This document shows, one piece after another, positions 57,954 to 64,000 of a stretch of DNA of 64,000 nucleotides (positions within the stretch are counted from its first letter, which is position 1; each line of letters begins with the position of its first letter). This stretch comes from JAKPBU01 sp964425695 (GTDB lineage Bacteria; Pseudomonadota; Gammaproteobacteria; Xanthomonadales; Xanthomonadaceae): positions 20,676 to 84,675 of the forward strand of contig CAYRNF010000015.1 in assembly GCA_964425695.1 (NCBI GenBank), read 5' to 3'. A program made the position numbers and the translations under genes. The notes under the pieces are model-generated. The model did not search any database. It had not been told where the DNA came from and saw nothing but the letters and a program-made list of their open reading frames with translations.

Positions 57954-58769
57954 TTAGCGCGCCATCCACACCAGCGTGGCCATGCGTCCGCTGCGCTGGT
58001 CTCGGCGATGCGAGTAAAAGCGCGACGCATCGGACAGCGTGCACAGGCCGCCGCCGTGCACGTGCGCCGGCGCCAGGCCCGCGGCCGCCAGGCGGTGGCG
58101 CGCCAGCGCGTACAGGTCGGCGTGCCAGTGGCCGGGCCGGGTGGCGGCGAAGGCCGGCGCGGTGGCCGCATCGGACGACACGAACGCATCGCGTACCTCG
58201 GCGCCGACTTCGTACGCCCGCGGCCCCGCCGCCGGCCCCAGCCACGCGACCACCCTCTGGACCGGGGTGCGCATGGCCGACAGCGTCGCCTCCAGCACGC
58301 CGCCGGCCAGCCCGCGCCACCCGGCGTGGGCAGCGGCCACTTCGCTGCCGTCGTCCGCGGCGAAAACCACCGGCAGGCAGTCGGCGGTCAGGATCGCCAG
58401 CACCACGCCGGGGGTGGAAGTGGCTGCGGCGTCGGCTTCGGGTTCCAGCGGCGGCGCGGCGACGGCGTGGGCGGCCTCCGCGTCGGGCGTGTCGCGCCCA
58501 GGCGACGCACCTGCTGGCAGGTGGTCGAAGCGCACGACGCCCGTCCCGTGCACCTGCCGCAGCCAGCGCGGCGCCGACGGCAAGCCCAGCAGCGCGCCCA
58601 GCGCGGCGCGATTGGCCTCGACCGCGGCCGGCTCGTCGCCGCAGCGGTTGCCCAGGTTGAAGCGGTCGTACGGAGCCTGCGAGACGCCCGCCCCGCAGCG
58701 CAGGGTGGTGCAGGCACGCACGCCGGGCGGCGCCGGCCAGTCGGCTTCCAGCAGTACGGCGCCGTTCAC
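57954..58769 (-). CDS. pgeF: PgeF-type multicopper/purine nucleoside phosphorylase family protein (YfiH)
   Basis: A 271-residue protein of the YfiH/laccase-domain family, which acts on nucleosides and is linked to peptidoglycan editing. Motifs: LTADCLPVVFA, AAHAGWRGLAGGVLE, GPAAGPRAYEVGAEV and C-terminal SRFYSHRRDQRSGR, with His and Cys ligands in the first two. The start is GTG at 58769, overlapping the rluD stop (GTGA). Pairing with rluD is conserved. Confidence 0.93.
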   Translation of the reverse strand: MNGAVLLEADWPAPPGVRACTTLRCGAGVSQAPYDRFNLGNRCGDEPAAVEANRAALGALLGLPSAPRWLRQVHGTGVVRFDHLPAGASPGRDTPDAEAAHAVAAPPLEPEADAAATSTPGVVLAILTADCLPVVFAADDGSEVAAAHAGWRGLAGGVLEATLSAMRTPVQRVVAWLGPAAGPRAYEVGAEVRDAFVSSDAATAPAFAATRPGHWHADLYALARHRLAAAGLAPAHVHGGGLCTLSDASRFYSHRRDQRSGRMATLVWMAR

Positions 58770-59746
58770 CGGCGCTCCGCGTGCGCGGCCGCGTCCTCGC
58801 GCAGCACGCGCATGAGCTGCTGCAGGTCGGCGGGCACCGGCGCCGTGCAGCGCACCGGCTCGCCGTGGGCCGGGTGGGCGAACTCCAGCGTCTCGGCATG
58901 CAGCGCCTGGCGCCTGAAGCCGCGCAGCGTGGCGATGAGGTCGTCGGACGCGCCCTTGGGCAGCTTCAGCGCGCCGCCGTACAGCGGGTCGCCGATGATC
59001 GGGTGCTTGAGGTGCTGCATGTGCACTCGGATCTGGTGGGTGCGGCCGGTTTCCAGGCGGCACTCCAGCGCGGTGTGGGCGCGGAAGCGCTCGCGCAGGC
59101 GGTAGTGGGTGGTGGCGTCGCGGCCGTCGTCGCGCACCGCCATGCGGATGCGGTCGCGCGGATGGCGGTCGATCGGCGCGCTCACGCTGCCGCCGGAGAC
59201 CAGCGCGCCCACCACCACCGCCAGGTACTGGCGATGCACGTCGCGCTCGGACAGCTGCGCCACCAGCGAGGTGTGCGCCGGCAGGGTGCGCGCCACCACC
59301 ATCACGCCGGAGGTGTCCTTGTCCAGGCGGTGCACGATGCCCGCGCGCGGCAGCGCCGCCAGCGCCGGATCGAAATGCAACAGCGCGTTGACCAGGGTGC
59401 CGGTCGGGTTGCCAGCGCCGGGGTGCACCACCAGCCCGGCCGGCTTGTCGATCACGATCACCGCCTCGTCCTGGTACAGCACCGACAGCGGGATGTCCTC
59501 GGGCACGTCGAAGCTGGCGGTGTCCAGCACCGCCTGCAGGCTGACGCGCTCGCCGCCGCGCACGGGATCGCGCGGCCGCACCTGGCGGCCATCCAGCAGC
59601 GCATCGCCGGACTTGATCCATTCGGTCAGGCGCGAACGCGAGAACTCGGGGAACAGCTCGGCCAGCACGGCATCGAAGCGGCGCCCCGCGGCGCCCTCGG
59701 GCACCTGGGTTTCGCGCGGGACGGAGGAAGCTGCGGGCTGGGTCAT
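58766..59746 (-). CDS. rluD: 23S rRNA pseudouridine synthase RluD
   Basis: A 326-residue RluA/RluD-type pseudouridine synthase: S4 RNA-binding domain (about 30-85, RLTEWIKSGDALLDGRQV), catalytic motif GIVHRLDKDTSGVMVVA with the active Asp, and late conserved RTHQIRVHMQHLKHPIIGDPLYGG. It modifies helix 69 of 23S rRNA. Divergent from bamD, with which it is commonly adjacent, and translationally coupled to pgeF. Confidence 0.95.
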   Translation of the reverse strand: MTQPAASSVPRETQVPEGAAGRRFDAVLAELFPEFSRSRLTEWIKSGDALLDGRQVRPRDPVRGGERVSLQAVLDTASFDVPEDIPLSVLYQDEAVIVIDKPAGLVVHPGAGNPTGTLVNALLHFDPALAALPRAGIVHRLDKDTSGVMVVARTLPAHTSLVAQLSERDVHRQYLAVVVGALVSGGSVSAPIDRHPRDRIRMAVRDDGRDATTHYRLRERFRAHTALECRLETGRTHQIRVHMQHLKHPIIGDPLYGGALKLPKGASDDLIATLRGFRRQALHAETLEFAHPAHGEPVRCTAPVPADLQQLMRVLREDAAAHAERR

Positions 59747-59837
59747 GAGGCGGGTTCGATGGCGTCGTGCTTGCGCGGGCGCGCGCCTGCGCCACGTTCC
59801 GGTTCAGGGCGTGGCAAGCGGGGCGGCGCGGAGGGGC

Positions 59838-59846
59838 TGGTATTAT
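59838..59846 (+). promoter_or_regulatory. extended -10 promoter of bamD
   Basis: TGG-TATTAT, an extended -10 element, with TATTAT at 59841-59846. It lies 43 bp upstream of the bamD ATG in the only AT-rich patch of the divergent region. Confidence 0.5.
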
Positions 59847-59888
59847 CGGCCCTTCGTGCCTTCCCGGCGCCCTGTCCCCCCGAGCCCC

Positions 59889-60749
59889 ATGACTTCACGC
59901 GTCCGTTTCGCCCGCCAGCTGCTGCTCCTGGCGCTGGTTGCCCTGGTTGCCCTGTCCGGCTGCGCGCGGATCAAGGGCGTGTTCAAGGACGAGGACGCCA
60001 ACGAAGGCCAGCCGGTGGAGGTGCTCTACGACAAGGGCCACCGCTCCATGGCCAACGGCAACTGGAGCGGCGCGGTGGAGACCTACAAGCGCCTTGTGGC
60101 CCAGTACCCCTACGGGCCGTACACCGAACAGGCGCTGATGGAAACCGCCTATGCCCAGTTCAAGATGGGCACCAACGAGGAAGCGATCTCCACCATCGAC
60201 CGCTTCATCCGCACCTATCCCACGCACCGCAACATCGCCTACATGTACTACCTGCGCGGCCTGGTGAACTCCAACCGCGACACGGTGTTCCTGCAGCGGG
60301 TGTGGACGCTGGACGCCAGCCGCCGCGACCTGGCCACGCCGAACGTGGGCTTCACCGACTTCCAGACCGTGGTCAACCGCTACCCGAACAGCCGCTACGC
60401 GGCCGACGCCCGGGCCCGGATGCAGGAACTGCGCAACCTGTTCGCGCGGCACGAGATCGAGACCTCGCTGTACTACCTGCGCCGCGGCGCATACGTGGCC
60501 GCGGCCAACCGCGCCAAGCACCTGCTGGAAACCTATCCGCAGACCAGCTACCAGAACGACGCGGTCGCGGCCATGGGCGAGGCCTACACCCAGCTGGGCA
60601 ACGAGACCCTGGCGGCCGATGCGCGCCGCGTCCTGCAGCAGAACGACCCGAACCATCCCTGGCTGCGCGGCGACTGGCCGGACTACCCGTCGAAGTTCCG
60701 CAAGCTCAACCCGTTCGCGGGCGAGAAGTCGGCGCTGGACAACGACTGA
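59889..60749 (+). CDS. bamD: outer-membrane assembly lipoprotein BamD (ComL)
   Basis: A 286-residue outer-membrane lipoprotein of the BAM complex. Lipobox LSGC (Cys25 region) follows a signal peptide, then TPR-type repeats (SMANGNWSGAVETYKRLVAQ, ALMETAYAQFKMGTNEEAIS, YMYYLRGLVNSNRDTVF). The ATG at 59889 gives the standard length; longer frames run through rluD. A strong hairpin terminator follows. Confidence 0.96.
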   Translation: MTSRVRFARQLLLLALVALVALSGCARIKGVFKDEDANEGQPVEVLYDKGHRSMANGNWSGAVETYKRLVAQYPYGPYTEQALMETAYAQFKMGTNEEAISTIDRFIRTYPTHRNIAYMYYLRGLVNSNRDTVFLQRVWTLDASRRDLATPNVGFTDFQTVVNRYPNSRYAADARARMQELRNLFARHEIETSLYYLRRGAYVAAANRAKHLLETYPQTSYQNDAVAAMGEAYTQLGNETLAADARRVLQQNDPNHPWLRGDWPDYPSKFRKLNPFAGEKSALDND

Positions 60750-60774
60750 GCGTTCGCACCGCCGCGCATGCACA

Positions 60775-60804
60775 CGCAGAAGCCGCCGCAAGGCGGCTTC
60801 TGCG
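60775..60804 (+). terminator. hairpin terminator after bamD
   Basis: Perfect 13-bp stem CGCAGAAGCCGCC / GGCGGCTTCTGCG with GCAA tetraloop, 25 bp past the stop. A short T-rich tail (TTGTGG) follows. The next 180 bp before the convergent nadE end hold a REP-like AGGAGTGGCTTCAGCC remnant (60820-60835) and nothing else recognised. Confidence 0.8.
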
Positions 60805-60982
60805 TTGTGGATCCGGGCAGGAGTGGCTTCAGCCGCGAAGCCCAGCCCCTTGCACCGCGCAGCGAAGACGCCCACAGCTGTAGCCGCCGCTGCCACGCAG
60901 GCCGCGGGTCAGCCAGCGTACTGGCCCGTGGTGGGACAGCGCCTGCAGCGCGCAACGCGCCGCCCCGCTTCCCTTCGCGCCA

Positions 60983-62620
60983 CTACCCTCGATACTTGTT
61001 GGTGATCGGGTAGCGACGTTCCCGACCGAAGGCCCTTCGCGACACCTTGGGTCCAGGCGCCGCCTGGTGGCGTTTCCATTCGCTGATGCGAACGAGCTGG
61101 AGCACGCGATCCACGGTGGCCGGATCGAAGCCGGCGGCCACGATCTCGTCGCGCGACTGCTCCTGGTCCACGTGACGCAGCAGGATCGCGTCCAGCACGT
61201 CGTACGGCGGCAGCGAATCCTGGTCCTTCTGGTTCTCGCGCAGTTCCGCGCTGGGCGGGCGCTCGATCACCGCGACCGGAATCACCGGCGCACCGGCGAT
61301 GGCGTTGCGCCACTTGGCCAGCGCGAACACTTCCGTCTTGTACAGGTCCTTGATCGGCGCGTAGCCGCCGCACATGTCGCCGTAGATGGTGGCGTAACCC
61401 ACCGCGTACTCGCTCTTGTTGCCGGTGGTCAGCAGCAGCCCGCCGAACTTGTTGGACAGCGCCATCAGCAGCGCGCCGCGGGTGCGCGACTGCAGGTTCT
61501 CCTCGGTGGTGTCCACCGCCTTGCCGGCGAAGGTTGCGGCGAGCGTGTCCAGGAAGCCCTGGAAGGCCCGCTCGATCGGCAGCGCCTGCAGCTTCACGCC
61601 CAGCGCGTCGCACTGCGCCTGCGCCAGGTCGTTGGACATGTCGGCGGTGTAGCGCGAAGGCATGCGCACCGCGGTCACGTTGTCCGCACCCAGCGCATCC
61701 ACCGCCACGGCCAGCACCAGCGAGGAATCGATGCCGCCGCTGAGCCCCAGCCACGCCCTGTCGAAGCCGTTCTTGGCGCAGTAGTCGCGGGTGCCGCGCA
61801 CGATCGCGCGCCAGGCCAGGCCGTCGCGCGACTCGTCGTCTTCCGCCGGCCACGCCACCGGCGTGAACTTGCGCGTCGTGGCGTCGTAATCCGCCACCAG
61901 CCAATGGTCCTCGAACGCGCGCGCCGCCGGATGCACCAGGCCATCGCCGTCGGCCAGCACCGACGCGCCATCGAACACCAGCGCATCCTGCCCGCCGACC
62001 ACGTTGAGATAGGCGATGGCCACGCCGCTTTCCTGCACGCGCTGTGCCAGCAGCGCATCGCGCTGCGCGTGCTTGTCGCGCTCGAACGGCGACGCGTTGG
62101 GCACCAGCACCAGCTGCGCGCCCGCGCCCACGGTATCGGCGAGCGGCTCGGCGAACCACAGGTCCTCGCAGATCACCAGCCCCACCGGCACGCCGCGCAC
62201 GTCGAACACGCACGGCCCGCCATCGGGATCCACGTCGAAGTAGCGGCGCTCGTCGAACACCGCGTAGTTGGGCAGCTCGCGCTTGCGGTAGGTGGCCTCG
62301 ATCGCGCCCTCGCGCAGCACGCTGGCCGCGTTGTAGGTCACCGCGCCGGCCGACTGCGGCCAGCCCACCACGGCCACGATGCCGTGCACGTCGCGCGCGA
62401 TCCCGCGCAGCGCCGCCTCGCAATCGCGCAGGAACGACGGCCGGATCAGCAGGTCTTCCGGCGGATAACCCGACAGCGCCAGCTCCGGGAACAGCACCAG
62501 GTCGGCGCCGTGCACGTCGCGCGCCTCGGCGACGCGTTGCGCGATACGCTGCGCGTTGCCGGCGACGTCGCCCACGGGGAAGTCGAACTGTGCCAAGGCA
62601 ATGCGGAGCAAGATCGGCAT
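60983..62620 (-). CDS. nadE: glutamine-dependent NAD+ synthetase
   Basis: A 545-residue two-domain enzyme that makes NAD+ from deamido-NAD using glutamine. N-terminal nitrilase-fold glutaminase (FPELALSGYPPEDL with Glu, YRKRELPNY with Lys, VICEDLWF with Cys), C-terminal NAD synthase with P-loop LSGGIDSSLVLAVA near 297 and KDLYKTEVF. It ends convergently with bamD and its start is adjacent to the ccdB end. It is a biosynthetic gene with no link to the toxin genes. Confidence 0.97.
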   Translation of the reverse strand: MPILLRIALAQFDFPVGDVAGNAQRIAQRVAEARDVHGADLVLFPELALSGYPPEDLLIRPSFLRDCEAALRGIARDVHGIVAVVGWPQSAGAVTYNAASVLREGAIEATYRKRELPNYAVFDERRYFDVDPDGGPCVFDVRGVPVGLVICEDLWFAEPLADTVGAGAQLVLVPNASPFERDKHAQRDALLAQRVQESGVAIAYLNVVGGQDALVFDGASVLADGDGLVHPAARAFEDHWLVADYDATTRKFTPVAWPAEDDESRDGLAWRAIVRGTRDYCAKNGFDRAWLGLSGGIDSSLVLAVAVDALGADNVTAVRMPSRYTADMSNDLAQAQCDALGVKLQALPIERAFQGFLDTLAATFAGKAVDTTEENLQSRTRGALLMALSNKFGGLLLTTGNKSEYAVGYATIYGDMCGGYAPIKDLYKTEVFALAKWRNAIAGAPVIPVAVIERPPSAELRENQKDQDSLPPYDVLDAILLRHVDQEQSRDEIVAAGFDPATVDRVLQLVRISEWKRHQAAPGPKVSRRAFGRERRYPITNKYRG

Positions 62621-62624
62621 GCGG

Positions 62625-62945
62625 TTAGATTCCCGAGATCAGTATGTCGAGCGCGGCCATGATGATCGGGCGCTCGCGGGAAAGATCCGCTTCCAGGGCG
62701 CCAAGATCCGAGGTTTCAATCGCTGTCAGCAGCGGCATGACCAAGACATGCGGCTTGCCATTCACCTCCACGACCGGCACCAACGACGAAATGGGAGGGG
62801 GATGTCTCCCGCGCGTCGCAGGCACCAATGGCGCCATGACCCGCGTACCCGTATCCGAAATGAGGTCGCTCTGCATGTTCAGCAGAGACGGATAGGCCGA
62901 ACGCGTGGCCGAATTGAGATTCCGGTAAACGCAGAACTGACGCAT
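62625..62945 (-). CDS. ccdB: CcdB-type toxin
   Basis: A 106-residue gyrase-poison-type toxin. MRQFCVYRNLNSATRSAYPS, LNMQSDLISDTGTRVMAPLV and C-terminal DLSRERPIIMAALDILISGI are typical; the terminal Trp-Gly-Ile of E. coli CcdB appears here as SGI. Its ATG overlaps the antitoxin stop by one base (TGATG). Family members trap DNA gyrase with cleaved DNA. A change near the C-terminus could affect activity. Confidence 0.92.
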   Translation of the reverse strand: MRQFCVYRNLNSATRSAYPSLLNMQSDLISDTGTRVMAPLVPATRGRHPPPISSLVPVVEVNGKPHVLVMPLLTAIETSDLGALEADLSRERPIIMAALDILISGI

Positions 62946-63193
62946 CAGCGTTTCCGGAACTTCGGACTCAGTACCCCATGCTCCGTCACCCAGGTGTTGT
63001 AGCCCTCTATCGCCTCACGGTTCTCCGCCAACCACCGCGCGCGCTTGCGCGCCCGCACCTCGGCTTCCAGCGCGCGCTCCAGCGTGGCCGACAGGTTGAT
63101 GTCCAGCGCCTTGGCTTCATCCAGCAAGCCGGCGTTGACGCTGAGATTGGCCGCACGCTTGGCGTAGCCGCCCTGATCTTCCTTCACGCGCAT
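62945..63193 (-). CDS. ccdA: CcdA-type antitoxin
   Basis: An 82-residue antitoxin. N-terminal DNA-binding ribbon-helix-helix region (AKRAANLSVNAGLLDEAKAL), then a C-terminal toxin-binding segment (ARWLAENREAIEGYNTWVTE) that is the usual CcdB-neutralising part. ATG at 63193. It is upstream of and overlapping ccdB, the normal order. It is expected to repress its own promoter with CcdB. Confidence 0.93.
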   Translation of the reverse strand: MRVKEDQGGYAKRAANLSVNAGLLDEAKALDINLSATLERALEAEVRARKRARWLAENREAIEGYNTWVTEHGVLSPKFRKR

Positions 63194-63211
63194 GGTGGGG
63201 CTCCATGGTGA

Positions 63212-63232
63212 ATGCGCATGAAGTATGCGCAT
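63212..63232. promoter_or_regulatory. twin ATGCGCAT palindromes, candidate ccdAB operator
   Basis: ATGCGCAT at 63212-63219 and again at 63225-63232, five bases apart, 19 bp upstream of the ccdA ATG. Closely spaced palindromes are where ribbon-helix-helix antitoxins normally bind. Confidence 0.6.
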
Positions 63233-63259
63233 GCGCTGCCTTGCCCGCAACCGGAAACG

Positions 63260-63287
63260 CGAAAGGCCGCGCAAGGGCGGCCTTTCG
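63260..63287. terminator. hairpin after sucD
   Basis: CGAAAGGCCGC (63260-63270) pairs with GCGGCCTTTCG (63277-63287), 29 bp past the sucD stop on the minus strand, giving an 11-bp stem. The T run is weak, so termination is inferred. Confidence 0.7.
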
Positions 63288-63315
63288 TCATGCGCACGCC
63301 AGACCGGCGCCGCGA

Positions 63316-64000
63316 TCAACCCGCCAGGCGCGCGGCAATCGCCTTGCCCAGTTCGCCCGGCGACTTCACCGTGGTCACGCCGGCCTTCTCCAGCGCCGCG
63401 AACTTGCCTTCGGCCGTGCCCGAGCCGCCCGAGGCGATGGCACCCGCGTGGCCCATGCGCTTGCCCTTGGGCGCCGAAGCGCCGGCGATGAAGCCCACCA
63501 CCGGCTTGGTGACGTACTGCGCGATGAACTCGGCGGCCTCTTCCTCGGCGCTGCCGCCGATCTCGCCGACCATGATGATGCCCTCGGTCTGCGGATCGTC
63601 CTGGAACAGCTTCAGCGCATCGATGAAGTTGGTGCCGTTGATCGGATCGCCGCCGATGCCGATGCAGGTGCTCTGGCCCAGGCCCACGTCGGTGGTCTGC
63701 TTCACCGCCTCGTAGGTCAGCGTGCCGCTGCGCGAGACGATGCCGATCTTGCCGGGCTGGTGGATGTGGCCGGGCATGATCCCGATCTTGCACTCGCCGG
63801 GGGTGATCACGCCGGGGCAGTTCGGGCCCACCAGCACCACGTCCTCGTAGCCCTTCAGCACGTTCTTGACGCGCAGCATGTCCAGCACCGGGATGCCTTC
63901 GGTGATGCATACGATGACCTTGATGCCGGCATCGGCCGCTTCCAGGATCGCGTCGGCCGCGAACGGCGGCGGCACGTAGATCACGGACGCATCGGCGCCG
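63316..64000 (-). CDS. sucD: succinate-CoA ligase alpha subunit SucD, 5' part beyond window
   Basis: About 228 codons of the C-terminal part; the N-terminus lies beyond base 64000. The enzyme makes succinate and ATP or GTP from succinyl-CoA in the TCA cycle. Seen: GPNCPGVITPGECKIGIMPG, GIVSRSGTLTYEAV, GIGGDPINGTNF, MVGEIGGSAEEEAAEF and GHAGAI with the phospho-accepting His. Its partner sucC would be upstream outside the window. The ccdAB module lies downstream. Confidence 0.97.
   Translation of the reverse strand, partial: GADASVIYVPPPFAADAILEAADAGIKVIVCITEGIPVLDMLRVKNVLKGYEDVVLVGPNCPGVITPGECKIGIMPGHIHQPGKIGIVSRSGTLTYEAVKQTTDVGLGQSTCIGIGGDPINGTNFIDALKLFQDDPQTEGIIMVGEIGGSAEEEAAEFIAQYVTKPVVGFIAGASAPKGKRMGHAGAIASGGSGTAEGKFAALEKAGVTTVKSPGELGKAIAARLAG

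Overview
This is a GC-rich (by eye near 70%) gammaproteobacterial chromosome segment. It most resembles the Xanthomonadaceae/Lysobacteraceae (Lysobacter, Luteimonas, Pseudoxanthomonas). The reasons are the gene order fmdB-aspS ... yebC-ruvCA-kup-ruvB-ybgC-tolQRAB-pal-cpoB-queE-queC-tRNA-Lys, the divergent bamD / rluD-pgeF pair, and many short palindromic intergenic repeats. Several genes begin with GTG or TTG, and short stop/start overlaps are common. No rRNA, CRISPR array, prophage or transposase was seen.

Layout. 1-8.8 kb (minus): an operon of two large exported surface proteins. The upstream one is a very long tandem-repeat protein (DUF11-type, then Ig/cadherin-like units, then two OmpA-like domains) interrupted by a 100-N assembly gap. 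The downstream one runs off the window. 8.8-9.5 kb: non-coding DNA with a tRNA 3'-end remnant and an intact tRNA-Lys. 9.5-23.2 kb (minus): a housekeeping block with preQ0 synthesis (queEC), the Tol-Pal envelope system, Holliday-junction processing (ruvABC), K+ uptake (kup) and yebC.

23.2-36.4 kb: accessory genes inserted between yebC and aspS. They comprise an alpha/beta hydrolase; a tightly coupled signalling operon (FHA-GAF protein, Ser/Thr kinase with TPRs, soluble histidine kinase, NarL-type regulator); a secreted protein of unknown function; a divergently transcribed subtilisin-like protease with three SLH-like repeats; a GNAT acetyltransferase; and a secreted GH13 alpha-amylase. A GGGGAA-A-TTCCCC palindrome lies between the secreted protein and the protease, and a close relative lies upstream of the repeat-protein operon, so the signalling operon might control both; this is a hypothesis. 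36.4-44.1 kb: aspS, fmdB-type zinc ribbon, SIMPL protein, Pr6Pr-type membrane protein, a lipoprotein, an ABC-F ATPase and two small exported proteins.

44.3-52 kb: a TonB-dependent receptor, a FAD oxidoreductase, a class III-like sirtuin, and a BtuB-type cobalamin receptor behind a cobalamin riboswitch, divergent from a CheY/PilG-like regulator. 52-60.8 kb: clpB behind a probable sigma-32 promoter, an AI-2E-family transporter with a long extra C-terminal domain, a DUF937-like membrane protein, pgeF, rluD and bamD. 60.9-64 kb: glutamine-dependent NAD synthetase, a ccdAB toxin-antitoxin pair with a twin-palindrome candidate operator, and the 3' part of sucD. Envelope integrity and the cell surface (Tol-Pal, BamD, OmpA-like and TonB proteins, secreted enzymes) dominate the window.
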